This document shows, one piece after another, positions 1 to 15,400 of a DNA stretch of 64,000 nt (position 1 is its first letter; each line of letters starts with the position of its first letter). The notes beneath the pieces were generated by a model. It was not told the origin of the DNA. It did not search any database and saw only the letters and a list, made by a program, of their open reading frames with translations. This DNA comes from Anodontia alba (lineage: Eukaryota > Mollusca > Bivalvia > Lucinida > Lucinidae), in contig OZ024826.1 of the NCBI GenBank assembly GCA_964016985.1, forward strand, positions 57,783,735 through 57,847,734. The letters run 5' to 3'. The position numbers were made by a program, and so were the translations under genes.

Positions 1-459
1 GGGCCACGACTAGAAACCAGAATTCCTTGCCTATGAATGCACAGTCTAAGGCCAGTAATAAAAACCAAAAATCTCAAATGACAAATGCTCAATCCAGGGC
101 CAGTGATAAATGCCAGAGCAGTGAGACAAAATCCAGTGCTAGATTAGGTAGTGCTAAATCTGAAAAACTTCCACCAAGTTCTAAACCTCAGTTGCAGAAA
201 AAAACATCAAATGTATCTGATAAAAAGCAAAAACCTGCAAATGTTGCAGCAGACAACAAATCTAGGTTACAGGCTTTAGAAGCAAAACCCACCAGAAGTG
301 TTTTGTTGAAAAGGAGTTCTTCATTAACTAGGGAAACTGGAAGAGGACAGGGGCAAAACCAGAAAGGTAGTAAAGGGCCAGAAAGTGCTGAGAACAGAAG
401 ACCAGCTGTTCGTGCCAGAAGTAGATCTGCTGATGCTGTGAAGAGGAAAGCTTTAGAAG
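1..459 (+). CDS. Kinase gene exon 1 in window (5' partial): basic low-complexity N-terminus
   Basis: Codons run in frame from base 3. The encoded segment is rich in Ser, Lys, Gln and Asn, with a loose repeat ([14 protein letters not shown] then [14 protein letters not shown]), and then Arg/Ser patches such as [11 protein letters not shown] and [13 protein letters not shown] that look like basophilic-kinase sites. It ends in phase 1 at an AAG|GTGAGT donor. The ATG at 27 need not be the true start because the frame is open upstream of it. Confidence 0.85.
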
Positions 460-3400
460 GTGAGTTGAGCACAAATGTGTGTTCAAGCATATGCAGTCTG
501 TGCATATTTAAACCATCCTGCACATCCACACGATCTTATCAGGTCCTTTTTACTGTTACTTTTTAGATACGCTATATACTTTCCAGTGAGTCCGTAAGTG
601 GACACTAAAGGCCCTAATTGGACTGTTTGAACACGGGCTGATTTTGGTCTTTGCTGCATTTATGGCTGAAGACACTTTTTTGCTTGGTGGGACCATATGC
701 AGTAAAACCTCAATGGCTCAAACATCTTTGGGACCATGGAAATTTATTCGAGACATGGGTAGTTTGAGCCATTGAGGGTTAATCATGGCCCCAGATCAGG
801 AAGCAAATGGCAATAATTTAGGGATTGTTTTCGATCTTCTAGACAATAATGGTAGGTTGATTGTACTCATTAGAATTGCCTCTATGACATATGATCATAT
901 GATTTCATAATAAAGTAGAAAATTTTCTCAAATATTTGTTTTCTTGAGCTATCGGAAGACTTTCGTAGAGACAAAAAAACAAGTTTGAATTGACCATGGT
1001 AAACAAGCCATTGGTGTTCGAGCTGTTGAGGTTCCACTGTAATAGCTCTACTTTAACCAAAAATTTAGTGTCAAAATGAAAAGACCCTGGTCAGGTTTTA
1101 GCATATGTGCAAGGTACTGTATTTACCCTTATTATTGGGACAGACAGGCAAGTGCAATCAGTTTAGACCCAGAATGGATGCCTTGGCAGCATCTGATCTG
1201 GGTCTACACTGTTTGCCCTTCATCCAGCAGTTTTTAGAAACATTGACAGGTACAATCATCAATGTACTAAAATTGACTTGTTTAAAGTTTAGGAGATGTA
1301 TGCGAAGGAATTTAAAAGATGTCCCAGATATTAGTATAAACACAGTGATCTGAGACTTTAGAGGCTTTGATAAGTTCTACAAATAAATGTTTGTGATGTA
1401 TTGAAACTGAATTGTGAATTTCTCAGGCTTCAATGTAAGGACAGGGGTCTTTTAAGTCCAGTTTCTTCATTTACTAGTAGTATGATTTAAAAAATTTCAT
1501 AATTTCATCATTCACTAAAATGCAAAATTTAATGAGCCAGCACACGACAAAACCTACAATAAGACCTGTGTGACTAGCAAAGACTCAGATCAGCCTGTAC
1601 ATCCACCCAGTAAGGCAATGGTTCTTTTTCATCTCTCTTTGGTTAGCCCAGAGGCTGTAGAAGGTTATCAGCGAAGACTGATCAGACTGCATGGATGTGC
1701 AGGCTGATCTTTCGCTGGTCGCACAAGTCTTAGTGTAGGTTTTGTCGTGCGCTGGCTCAAGTAGCCATGCTTCTTGTCATTTTTTATGTAGGACTGTAAA
1801 AGAAAATGAATAATTGAGATTTACATGTATAAATTGTTTGAAACTTTAGAAATATATTTTTCCCCTAGAAAATGTTCATGTAAATACAATATCATATTAA
1901 AATACCATGTTACATGTATATGTTATTTATTTTTGGGCCATTTTTGATGACATGTAGGTGTGCAAGCAGCAGCAAAGAAGCATGAGGAAAAGCTATTAAA
2001 GGATAGAGAGATTGAAGAAACAAAACACAAAATTCAGGAGAAGAAGAAAACAGAGAGAGATGAAATGGCAGCAAGGCATTTGCAGAGAGAGAAAAATAAA
2101 ATGTCATTGGTAAGGCTTACAAGTATTATTGTTTTCAAAAAAATGTTGATATTTTTCTTATTTCTTCACAAAAACATATGTTGTGGTACTCATTAGAAGT
2201 GCCTCAGTGAGACACTTCTAATGAGTACCACAACATATGTATTCATGGAGAAACAAGAAAAATATTTTCCTGATAACCACTCTTATATAGAGCTAAGTTG
2301 CTTTATATTGTTGTTTCAGCCATAGAGTTGAATGCTTAGCATGCTGGGTTAAAATTTCAGCAGATTATATAGTGAAATTTCTGTTCTTATTTTCCCGAGT
2401 ATATAGGGTTTAACAGGTAATGCAAATTTTCTCCTTAATAAAGTGCTATGTTCAGCCTTTAGTGCTATCTTTGCAAAAACAATGGATGACAAATTACATA
2501 CTTGTACATGTAGTTTTCTTCTTATTTTTTTTCCGGAAAATTATCTCCGAATTTGCATGAAAAGTAAGAAAAATATCCCAAAATGTCATCTGCTTGAATG
2601 TTTACCCAGCATGTTGTTTGTTTATAATGATCTGTTTTCCTAAGGAGTTAATTTGCTTGAAGAAAAAAGAAATGTTTCAAAATGCTAGCTGAAATATCTA
2701 TGTCAAATTCTAGTGATGGATGCATGGCTTGGTAGTTGACCAAAGACTCTGGTAATCAACATCAGTGCATGTGATTTGATGTCAAAAATATGGTTTAAGT
2801 ACATGTAAAGAGTTTTGTGCATGGAAAATCTGGCAGATGCTGTTAACACTTTCCTCCCTGTAGACCAAAACAAACTTATGCAAACAGTGTAGATCCAGAT
2901 GAGATGACTTGTAAAGAGCCGTCTTGTCAGGATCTATACTGTTTGCAATATGATTCAAATTTTTGACTGACATCCCTACCGGTATTTGCAACAATGGACA
3001 TGTCCGAATTCAATGATAGAAGAGTCCATAGCAGAAACTTAGGGTGAAACCATTGCGGTCATTGTATAATGTTCACCTTGAACAATATCTAGTAATGACA
3101 TTGTAAACCCTTTCAGACTCATAGACCAAAAGCAAATACTTATGCAATCAATGTAGATTCACATGAGATAGCTCATAACTAGCCGTCTCATCAGGAGCTA
3201 TACCGTTTGCAATTTGGTTCAAGAATTCTGACTGACATCCCAATTTGGGACAATGGACATGTCCGAGTTCAATGATGGAAGCGTTCATTGCAGAAACTCA
3301 GTGATGAAAGGGTTAACACTGTGTAGGATGTACATGTAGTGGGCGGTGTGCCCTTCTGCTGGAACTTTTTAGATGGTTGGCCCTGCCATCATTGGCTTTT

Positions 3401-6400
3401 GGCAGGAAGGTCCTTAACTCATTTGAATCAAGTTCAGGGCCACAGCATTTTTTCATCTGCCCCATCTTTTTTTCTCTCAGTTTTATTGAGATAAAGCTAA
3501 AATGCATAGCCCCAAGGATTTTTTTTTAACAAAAATTTTACATAATATTTTTTATTTCTCCACAAAAACATATGTTGCAGCCTTGCAGGTAATCATTACT
3601 AGTGCCTCACAGAAGCACCTCGAATGAGTACCCACCATATGTTTGTGGAGAAGTAAAAAAAAACTATTTATTTTTATACACCATTTATCTAAAGCTGTAA
3701 AATTATTGAACATTGTTATCAGGGCTTTTCAACTTTATTTCAAACAAAGTATGTACTACTTTTGTACATGTAATTGTCGAGAACATTCTTCTAATTTTTA
3801 CAGTTGTATTGTCATTTTTAAAAGTGGTGCAGCCAAAATGAAATTATTTTTTTGCAAAAATAAAAAAAAATCTTTCTAGGATCATTTCTAAAATGGGGAC
3901 TACTCTTAAAGGAAATCTTTCTAGGATCACTTCTAAAATGGGGACTAATCTTAAAGGAAAGAATTTGCTCCCAGAGGAAGCAAATTCTTTCCTTTAACAG
4001 TAGTCCCCATGATGATTATCTGCAGTAATCTCTCTTTATTGGAAATACTCCGATGGCTTGAACATCTTTGGGACCACGGAAATTTGTTCTAGACATGGGT
4101 AGTTCGAGGTACTGAAGATTAATCATAGCACCTGGTAAGGAGACAAATAGGGATAATACAGGGATGTCTTTTCAGTCTTCTACAAAATAATGGTATGTTG
4201 AGTGTACTCAATATAAACACCTTAATGAGATGATTCTAATGAATACAGACAACATACATTCTCATGATAAAATAAGAAATGTTTCCTAAAATATATCTAA
4301 TTACATGTATTTGTTTTCTTTAGTGATCGGAAGAATTTCCTAGAGCATGAAAATGAGTTCGAATCAATCACAGTAATAGAACCATCGGTGTTCAAGCTAT
4401 TGAAGTTGCACTGTATTTTTTCTTACACAATATGGGTAATGAGAGTAATAATGTTTCAGGTCACAGATCCAGTGGTTTCAGAGAGAAGTGATGTTTCTCA
4501 ATCACCTGATAGCACTGGTCTAGAGAATCTTGTCACAGTCAGTGTATTGTCTCATTCTGATAAAAGGGGTAAGTACAACTAATGAACTTTTTCCTAACTT
4601 TTAAACAAATAATAGTCCTTTTCCTAATTCTTGGGAATTGCTTACAGCCCATCACAGTGGGCGAAGCATCTGGTTTGTATTACAGTTAGAACATGGTTCA
4701 ACTACAAATCTGTTATTAAAGGGAATTGATACACTTTCAGGGGAAGCAACTCTGCCAAAGTTAGGCTTGCTTCCCTCCTCAAAAGGGATCTACAGTAAAA
4801 GGAAAGTATTTTCTCCCCTTTTAGAGTTGACCCCTTTTATGAAGGAGCTCGCTGAGCAGGAAAGCAAACACAAAGTCAAAAAAATTGTCTCCTTTCTTAA
4901 AAGTGATGGAAAAGCTTCTAAGAATATCCCAGTGGTGTAGCCAGAACAGAATTATTTGTATGCACACCCAGGAACAATCTTTAAAAATGTGCCTAGAATC
5001 GCTTCCAAGATAGGGGCTACTCTTAAAGAAAAGAATTTGCTCCCAGAGGGAGCAGATTCTTTCCTTTAAGAGTACCCCTATGGTTTTATATGTTACTGTC
5101 GCCTTATTTATAAATATTTTTCTATTCATGTTACTCACATGTGTACATGTAATGTGCATAATGAGAGCTATGCCTGTGTTTCCAGTCCTCTTGGAAACTT
5201 TCATTAATTTGTGTTGAACTTGTAACTGTTCTTTTCAGTTTTATTAATATGTTCTGAAGTTAGTTGCCAAGTTTTGAAAGAAGTTGGTAATCTATTAGAG
5301 AAATCTTGATATTATTACAAAACAACAGACCTATGAACACAGTTTTTTTTTTCCACTTGTAATTTTCTTTACAATCTGCTACTGCACAGCACAGTAGCCA
5401 TAATATTCTGCAAAGTGCCCTCATACTTTCATTATTGAACAATCATTGTAAAAAATGTATTATGGAGTTTTTTAGAGTGTTCTGAGAACTTGTTTGATAA
5501 GTTGAGAAAAGAATCTAAACAATGAATACAAATGCTTGTAGTATAATACCAGATAATCGAATCCTTTCTGCAATCAGGGTTCGCGTTACCGATCGCCATT
5601 GTCGCCATTTGCGCAGAAAAATAAAATTTGGCACAGAAAATCATAAATTGGCGAAAACAAGTGGCGAAAAAAATATCACCTGAATTACCCACTACTGAGT
5701 CATATAATTGTCGCACGTGTCTATCCTTGATTGTATAATTCGCCAATTAGCAACTCAATTATCGATCAGAAAACGGTAGCTGATCAAATTAACCTGAATT
5801 TGATGAAAGCGATATAAGGTCACATGCCGTGATGCGCAGTTTGACAGTAGCACCACCCACTTTCCACGCCTTTCGTCCTAAATATTCATGACGCTCTGCC
5901 GAAACTACCAATCAGGAATTAATGTCAGAGTCGCATCGCCTACGTCACGGAAATTTACCCAGAATGTAATCATGTGGAACCCTATGTCAAACACAAAGAT
6001 GGAAAACAAATTGATTACACGAGAAATAATTATTGTCATTAATCGGTTCGGCTTTTTAAAGCGGTAAGTACACTTTGACAGTGCCGACTAATTAAGCATG
6101 TTTCGGTACCTTCTTATGAGCCTTAATTTTATTTGGCGATCAACGAACATCGTCCCGAAAAAAAAACACAAAAAAAACACGAATAATGCCTCGGAGACGG
6201 ACACATTAGTCTCCGATGGTCTGGATCGCACATTCGATCCCCACAGATTGTAGCGATTTATTATGAAACACATAAATTTGCTACGATCATTCGCTCCTTC
6301 CACTGCTTCAAGACTGGCAGTTACAAGTTTCTTGCGGAAGGGTGTTCAATGTACTGGTTAACCGCTTATTGTATAAGCATGCCTCCTCTTTTTTATTGGC

Positions 6401-9400
6401 GCGATTCATAAAAAAATGCTGTTCCCCATTCCATTTCGCATAGACCAGACTCGTAAAGCAATTGCAGTAAACTCCCTTTTAAGTCAGTTGCAGTTAGCTC
6501 CCTTAAAACAGTAAAACCTGCTGTGTTAGAAACTTACCCCGTATTTATCAGGGTACAAATGAATATTGTTACATTATTCTCTTACAGTATAATACATTAA
6601 TAACATTATATTTATTGGCTTATACAGCACTTTTCAGAACTTTCGTTTCCATGTAAAGTGTTCCATTTTTGTGTCCAACATTCGATATGCAAAACAAAGA
6701 CTTATTATTAATTCATGACATTGTAATTAATTAATTACAGCAAAAGTTTTAAAAATCAGTGCAAGAATTACTTCCAAGTCCCCCACACATTTCACATTAT
6801 ACTGACTCTTGAATCTATTGCTGCAATTAAAGGAATCAGTAAATGAACACCTTTTTCTCTGACAAGTTAATTCTTTGGCGAAAAATGGCCAAAATTTGGC
6901 TCAAAATCTGGCTCAAAGTTAAAGAAAATGGCACAAAAAAAATCAAATTGGCGAAAATGGTGGCGAAAGAAAAAGAAATCCTAGTGCGAACCCTGGCAAT
7001 GCCCATATTTTGCACTGATTTCTTGAGTTTTCTTTTGTTGTTGTTTTTTTTAAGTATCTACAGCAAACACCACTTTGTCACATGACTGTCATCATATGGC
7101 AGTCATTTGATCATGGCAGCTTGTATGAATGACTTTGTATCTAGACAGCCCTTATATGAGACTGAACATAATGGATCAAAACTGAGGGAAATAATGGGTG
7201 CTCGGGGAAAGGGGACCCCTTCCAGAGACCCAGATCAGAAGAAAGTGCAGCTTGATAAGGGTTAACAAGATCAATTAACCCATTGTAGTCTGGAGACCCC
7301 TAAAAGAGTAATTGGCAATTAGTGCAGACCCAGATCAGATGCCAGAGAATGTGGCATCTGATCAGGGTCTCCACTGTTTGCAAATATGTAGTTCAATCAT
7401 TTTTCTCTCAGAATATCTAAATCACATACCCTGACACTCCTAAAATCAAAATTAGAATTTTCCAGTATATAGTGTGGTGGAGTTCATTCAGTCTACAATG
7501 GGATATAAAACAGGGTTTGTTCTTGTCATTTTTGTGGCTTGGCCTTTCACGCATTCCAAAAACAATTTGGAGCGCCCTAAATTAATAAGCTGGGGATAGG
7601 TTGGGAAGTTGGGTAACAGCTACTCATGGCTAATGTTAAATTGTAAACTTCTGGCTCAAAGAAAACATTGTATTATTTGAATCTTCTAGTATTGTTTTCA
7701 TTCTGAAGCTTCACACCTCACCAGCATTGTTTGTTGGTCTGGACAATTTCCAATTCTGTTTGTATGAAAGCTTTTTAATGGGACACCATTTGCGGGAATC
7801 TGAATAAAATCAATCAAAAACCAAATTAAATAATGCGTGCTCAGGTCAGGGGACTGACTGTATGGTAAACAATGTTAACCCAGCTCAGATGAACAGTCTG
7901 AACTTGGTCTACACTGCCCAGGAGATCCAGTCCTGATACTTACAGTTATCATGGTAGCTTGTTTTGATATTTAACTCTTTGCATGCTGGGTAATTTTGCA
8001 TGCTTTTTTTGTCGTCTATGGATTTTTTTTTTAACTTTTTCAAAAAAATCTTTCAGGAATACCATCAGCGTCAAATAGTTTGGATCCAGATCAGGCCCAA
8101 CATTTGTCAGGCATGATCTGGGTTCAGACTGTTTGCAAAGGTTAGCAGCAGACGACAAAAGTCGCCACTAGCGGGGAAAGAATTAAAGCTTAACATGCTG
8201 GGTGATTATTTCGGCAGACAATATTTTGAAATATTTCTCTTATCTTTCCCAGAAAACAGGCTTTGACATTTCATGCATATTTTCTCTTCTCTGGAGACAA
8301 GTTGCAGTGTTCAAGCCAGGCAATGCCATTTTACCATTTATGCATATTTTCATGTTTTGGCGCAGAAAAAATAAGTTCTTGCACCATCTGGGCGCAGAAA
8401 ATTTATCACAATATAGGCTACAAACAGTTTGTGATCAGTTGCTTTTACTTGCGGTTCAGTTCAATTCACTATAAACAGACGTAGAAATTATTTCAAATGC
8501 AAAGAAAAACTGTAAATAATGAAGAAAATACATTTGATTTTGGCCTGTAGTTCATGCGATTTTGATGTTATTTCTAGCTTTGGTGGTGGCCATTTGTTTC
8601 CAGTTGCTGTGACTATTGGTTCAATGCTCATACTGTGACTATTGACTCAATGCTCATGCTTTATAAATTCTGCCAGCAGAGGGTCATCTCACTGTACACT
8701 GTTAGTATAATACTAACATAAAGTATTACTGTTGGAAGTTTTCTTTCTTTTCACAATCTGACTGATTGAATGATTGGGTAATAATATGATTGACTGATTG
8801 GCTAACTTGCTGATTAATGGAAAAGGATTAATTTTGGGTGAAGGTCAGTCCTGTTGAAACTACAAGAGGACTGATGCTAAAGAGATCAGCCAGCTCATCA
8901 ATTTGATGTGGTGTTCAAAAGAACTGACTCAAATGGTTTGTTATATATTTTATGTTTTTCAGCTTTTACATCTATTCACACTATCTAGTTATGATTATAT
9001 GATTATTCCCTTTATCTCCTCAGTATTTTCAACACTTAGATAGATGGCTCACTTATAAAAAAAGAAAAAAAAAAAAAAAAAGAAAAAAGAAATGTTGGTG
9101 GGCCCCTTGACTCCCTGCCAAATCTGTTAATTTCTTATTTTCATCTGTTGCACCATTTCTTATTGACAACCCTGTGTTAACATGGATTGTACATCTGTTC
9201 AGATGTTACAGGATTAGATTACATGGAGCAAAATACTCACCTCTGAAACCAGCTGGTATATTTTCTATAAAATTTTGATCATTAATTGTCCCCATATTTT
9301 TTCACATGTCCCCAACTTTTTGGAGGGTGCTTGAACACTGACGTTGCATGAAATGTCAAAGCCCATTTTCTTGGAAAAGTAAGAAAAAATATCATCAATT

Positions 9401-12400
9401 TGTCATTTGCTGAATTAGCTCAGAGAGAAGTAAAGGTTAACTGTTCATTCATATTTGATACAGGATACACAGTATAAAGGTACTGTAAGAAAGTGTGCAT
9501 TAAAACATGCATGAAACATTTTTATTCATTAATTTCAGCGAAGAATATATTGATGAAACACCACACTGTTATCTGTGTTCTGCCACCAATACGTATGCGG
9601 TTTGAGCTTGAAGTAGAAATATAATACAAAGGACTTGTTAAGGAGGAGTATTTGATGATAATTCTTGGAATCATCTTATGTTCCTGCCTGTCAAAGACAG
9701 CAATTGGGCATATAGCATTTCGCGTGATGTTTTGTCTGTATGTGCGTACATCTCTAATCATATAATCATAACTACATTAGACCAGAGTCTAACAAATGTT
9801 TACATTCAAATTTACATTGACATCCACGTTCGCATTTCTCTTGGAGGTCTTAACTTGGGTACCTTTTTTGCTAAGAAGTTGAAATCTGGTATTCTACTTA
9901 CCCAGATCTTAACCTTCAACACTATACTAGAGTTGCCCTGGGTCATGCCCTTGGGTAGGGCTAGGGGTCAAAATGTATAACAAATTAGATTGAACATTTG
10001 GAAAATAGTTGTTGAAATTTATGCATCTAGATGTCATTGCCAGGGAAAGAGCAATGGGTGGGGTCATTCATTTGTGTACTTTGGACTCATGCCTAGTTTT
10101 CTCCAGTTATCCATAAAAATATATGTTTTGGGTACTCATTGGAAGTACTAATGAGTACCCACAACATACATGTATGTTTTTTTTCCTTGAAATAAGAAAA
10201 ATTATCCCAGAATTATCACCAAATACTCCTCAACATCCTCTGTATAATAGCTACTGAGTTTTTCTGCCAGAAATTTGACCTCCCTGTTGCAGATGACACT
10301 GTTCAAGCAGTCCTTTTCTCTGAAAATGAAGCTGGCTTACGATATGTACTCTAGGTATTTGGACAGACAGGCCAGTGCAAACAGTGTAGACCCAGATTAT
10401 ATGCTGTAGGATATGACATCTGATCAGGGTCTACTGTTTGCCCCTCATCCGGCAGTTTTTAAACACATCAGCTTGCAGTAAAATGGACTTGTTCAAGTTT
10501 TAGGACAAATATGGTAAGGAATTAAGGTTCCCCAAATATTTAGGATAAATATTGTATTATTTTGTTTCAGCGCTTTTGTGTGCCTTGCTACAGATAAGGG
10601 GTATCATGTAAATATGTAGTAAAACCTCATTGACTAGAATACTGATGGCTTGTTTACCATGGCTAATTCAAACTGGTTTTTGAGTCCCTAGGAAATTCTC
10701 TTGATATCCCAAGAAAACAAATATTTATGGATACTTTTGGGAAAATTTCTGAAAATGTATGTTGTCTGTATTCATTAGAATTGCCTCATAGAGGCAATTC
10801 TAATGAGTACACTCAACATACCATTATTATACAGAAGATCAGAAAAGCCATCCCTAAATCATATCCATTTGCCTCTTGACATGGTGTTATGATTAACCCT
10901 TAGTGGCTCGAACTACCCATGTCTAGAACAAATTTAAGGGGTCCCAAAGATATTCGAGTTATTGAGGTTCAACTGTATTTCTTTAACATATGTTGTGGGT
11001 ACTCATTAAAAGTGCCTCAAGGAGGCACTTTTAAATGAGTACCCACGATATACATTTTCATAGAATACATTGTAATTAGAATAATATCAATACTTTTGGT
11101 TGCAAAAAGCACATTATCTGTTACTATGATATGAGAAATGGATTGAAGAATGAAGCTTTATTTTCACTAGAGAAAACATTAGTTACACCATGAGTCAACA
11201 GGCATAACCAGACAGTGAAGGCCCAGATCTTCCTGTACATACATGCAGTCATCAAGGCTTCTGTAGAATTGATAATTTATTCTACAGCATCTGATGGCTC
11301 TGTAAGTAGACAGGGAAGGCCTTGATCAGTCTGACTGAATGTGTAGGCTGATATGTGTTTATGCTGTTCTTCTGTCTTCTGAAGACATCTATTTCTCATG
11401 GTCAGATAAAAAAGTATCAGCTTTGTCATCTGTAGCAGGCTAAACTGGGGGACAATAAAACCTACAAATGCCATAGCCTCCTGTAAAGGCTCAGATAAGC
11501 AAGCATAGCTGAGTAATCCACTAGATTTGGGATCTTTGAGGTTCACTGGTCTGATATAACTGAAACATCATTGAAAGGGCTGTAAAACCTGAAAAAACAA
11601 AACCAGTTCCTTAGTTCTGTATTTTGGTATCTTTTTCCTCATTTCTTCAAGAATACCTATGCTGTGGGAATACATTAAAGTTAGAAAGTTAAAGTTAAGA
11701 TTTGATTATAGTAGCTTTTTGGAACTGTAAACATTAGAGTTTTTAGCTCACCTGAGCCAAAGGCTCAGGATGAGCTATTGTGATCAGTTGCAGTCTGTCC
11801 TCGTCCGTCTGTCATCCACACCTTTGAAGGACTTCTCCTTTGAAACCCATGGGCAAATTTTCTTCTAACTTCATGTGGAGCCTTCTGTTGAAGGGGAATT
11901 GAAAATTTGTACAAATGGACATAGTCTGTTAGTTAAGATGGCCGCCATGGTAAAAGCATATAAAAAATCTTCTCAGAACCAAGAAAGCTTTAAGGCTGAA
12001 TCTTGCTATATAGCATGGAGGACTCAAGGCATACCAAGTTTCTTCAAATGATGACTGTAGGTTGACCTTTGATCTTTTTACGGCAAGGTCAAATTTGCAT
12101 CCCCATGCATTTGTATGGGGAGAATGTTGAAAAGTCTGTTTCTGAAAGTAACCTCATGTATAGCCTTCTGTTGAAGTGGGAATTAAAATTTGTACAAATG
12201 GTCACGGTCTGTTAGTTAAGATGGCCACCATGCCCATATATGGTGAAAACACTAAAAAATCTTCTTCTTTAGAGCCAAGAAAGCTTAAAGGCTGAATCTT
12301 GCTATATAACATTGAGGACTCAAGATCTACCAAGTTTTTTCAAATGATGACTGTAGGTTGACCTTTGACCTTTTTACGGCAAGGTCAAATTTGCGTCCCC

Positions 12401-15400
12401 ATGCATTTGTGTGGGGAAAATGTTGAAAAGTCTGTTTCTGAAAATGCATGAAAGACTAATGGCTGAAACTTAACAATGTATGATTAAAGCAGTAAAACGT
12501 TTTAGTTATAATCAAAATTTTGTCCCCTTGGGGTTATCTGCCCTTGCCTCTGACTGTACACATGATAAAATTGTGTAATTTTTAAATGTCTTCTTCTCTG
12601 AGACTGCCTGAGCAATTTTCACCACATTTCACATGGGGCCATCTGTTGAAAGGGTATTGACAATTTACTCAAATGGTTTCATGTCCTTGAACAAGATGGT
12701 AAAAACATGTAAAAGTCTTCTTCTCCAGAACCAAGAAAGCTTTGAGGCTTAATCTTGGTACATAACTTCGGGGACTCAAATTCTACCAAGTTTGTTCAAA
12801 TGATGATCATAGGTTGACCTTTGAATTTTTTACAAGATCAGATTTGTGCCCCCATATGAAAATGTTAAAAAATCATATTCTCAATATGTATTAATAACCA
12901 ATGGCTAAAACATAGAGAACTCAAGGTCTACCAAGTTTATTCAAATGATGATTGACCTTTTTACGGCAAGGTCAAATTTGTGTCCCCATACATTTGTATA
13001 GGGAAAAAGTTGAAAAATCATATTCTCAAAATATATAGTATCTGTATGATTAAATTAGGAAAACTAATTAAATACCATAAAAAATTTGTGGGTTATCTGC
13101 CCTTGCCCTGGGCTATATACATGTATATGTAAAAAATCATGAAATCTTTAAAAGTCTTTTTCTCTGAAACTGCATGATCAGTTTTCACCAGATTTCACAT
13201 GTGGCCTTCTGTAGAAGGGATGTTAACAATTTGTTCAAATTGTTCTGCACCATTGAACAAGATGGCTGCCATGCCCATATATGGTAAAAAAGACTTAAAA
13301 ATCTTCTTCTCTAGAACTAAAACAGCTTTGAGGCCGAATCTTGGTATACAGCATCCGGAACGCATGGTGTACCAAGTTTGTCCAAACGTTGAGATTAGGA
13401 TGACTTTGACCGTTTTACCGTGTGGTCAGATTTGTGTCCTAGTTGCTGTGACAATACTATAAGAACGTTATGTGGCATTTGCAGGTATGCAGTAGCTGTT
13501 TTTATCAGGTGAGCGAATCGTGGCCCATGGGCCTCTTGTTTTCTACAGATTCAAAAAGAACAGTAACTGTTGATAAGTTATTGGCAAAAGTATGTGCACA
13601 AGTGCTGGTTAACCATTCTGACCAGGAAAAAAGTGGATAGGTTAAATGAATGACTCAACATGATTTTAATAGTGTTAACTGGGCAGTTAAACTCCAAATC
13701 AAATCAAATGTGAATAAAGTGTCTCGCTAAAGGAAATATAACTTTGGCAATTGCATCATGCCTGCCCAGTGATGCAGATCTAATGAGAACACCACACATG
13801 TTTGCTTGGAGAAATGGAAAAAATGGAATCTTAAGGTAAAGAAAATATTATCTGGAGATTATATGTGGAAATGCATTCATTCTTTGCCATCATAACTCCA
13901 GATAAGGTGCCTTGACACAGGGTTTTCCCTCAGGGTTTTAAACTGAGGGGCCCAGGGACTCCCTTTTCTGGAATTAAGAGGTCCTTTGATAAGATTTAGG
14001 GATTTGTCATTTAACCCTCGTCCTGCTGAACCGGGATATACCCTGCCTTTGCAAACAGTGTAGCTCCAGATCAGTTGGCCTCTGAAGAAACCAACTGATC
14101 TGAATCTGCAATGTTTGACATTTAGTATGTGAATTTATATCAACAATCTGGATCAAGGAATCTGATTAGCTGACAATTAGTAGTGGGTGTGGCATTTTAA
14201 TTTATTCGGCAGGACAAGGAGTAAAGCAGTTAAACCTTAAAGTGCTAATTACAACTACAGCAGATGACACATTGAAGTACTTGTTTTTATTTTTTCAGAA
14301 AAAAAATAAGACTTGACATTTCATGTGAACTGTCTGCTAGGCAGACAATTCACACAAAATGTCAGGTCTTATTTTATTAATTTTAGAATGTCTTCTGCTG
14401 CAATTTGCTTTACTATAGTGCTTTAAGGGTTATTTATTGCCCAAATATTGATAATTCTTGCCCTCTTATCACAAATAGATTAAAATACACAGCCGCAGAT
14501 AAATAAAATTAATTTTCGATTGATCATGTATGCATCACTAAGGACTCTTGCCTCTAACTTTCGAGAGTCCAGAACAAGATTTTGGGGGTGAAAACTGTCA
14601 AAACGCGAGTCAGGGAAAACCCTGCTTGTCAGCTGAAAAGTATTCATATTTTCTTATTTATCCATGAAAACATTTGTTGTGGATACTCAATAGGAGCACT
14701 TCACCAAGGCACTCCTTATAACTTAAAACATATGTTTTGTGGAAATAAGAAAAATTCTTATCTGGATTCTCCATCTTATCTAGAGCTATGTAAAATTGTG
14801 TATGGCATTTTTGATAGTTTTATTTCATCCCAGCTCATTTTAGCTTGTGTGCATTGATATTTTGTTTCACAATTGTTATGGATTCTGTCATAGAGTCTTT
14901 TATTGCTAAATCAATTTCATTTTAGAGACATGTCTTTAGGCTATTTTCTAAAAATTCTGTACAAGACAAGATATGCATATTAGCAGCTTTCAGAGCCCAA
15001 GATGAGAAATACGGTTTATAGTTTAACAGCCCAGTCAACACTATTAAGATCATGTCGAGGAGGCCAGTTTATCTAACCAGTGAGTTTTCCTTGACAGGCT
15101 TAATCCTCTAAGCATATAACCAGTACTTGTGCACATCCTTTCTCCAGAAACTGACAACTGCCTTTCTTGAATCAGTGGATGGGAATGAATGACTGAAGAA
15201 AATATTTTATGATGAATTGCCATTAAAGAATGTTGCTGGACGGCGGGGATCCAGCCTCCTGATCACCATTTGGACGCGCATCTGACTGGGCCACAGAGGC
15301 TGGCATATTCAGATGTATAGTTTTCTTGTAAATTATAGCATAACCCTAAGTATTGGGACAGTCATGTCTGAGCAAACTGTGTAGACCCAGATCAGATGCT

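Noticed and set aside
1960..2196. Coiled-coil frame extended past 2109
   Set aside because: The extension reads into the GTAAGG donor and a family A MITE; the exon ends at 2109.
5432..5746. 104-codon minus-strand frame with a similar frame at 34215-34418
   Set aside because: The similarity is only because both lie in the same end of the two copies of the 1.4-kb transposon. No domain is visible and the frame runs out over the terminal repeat.
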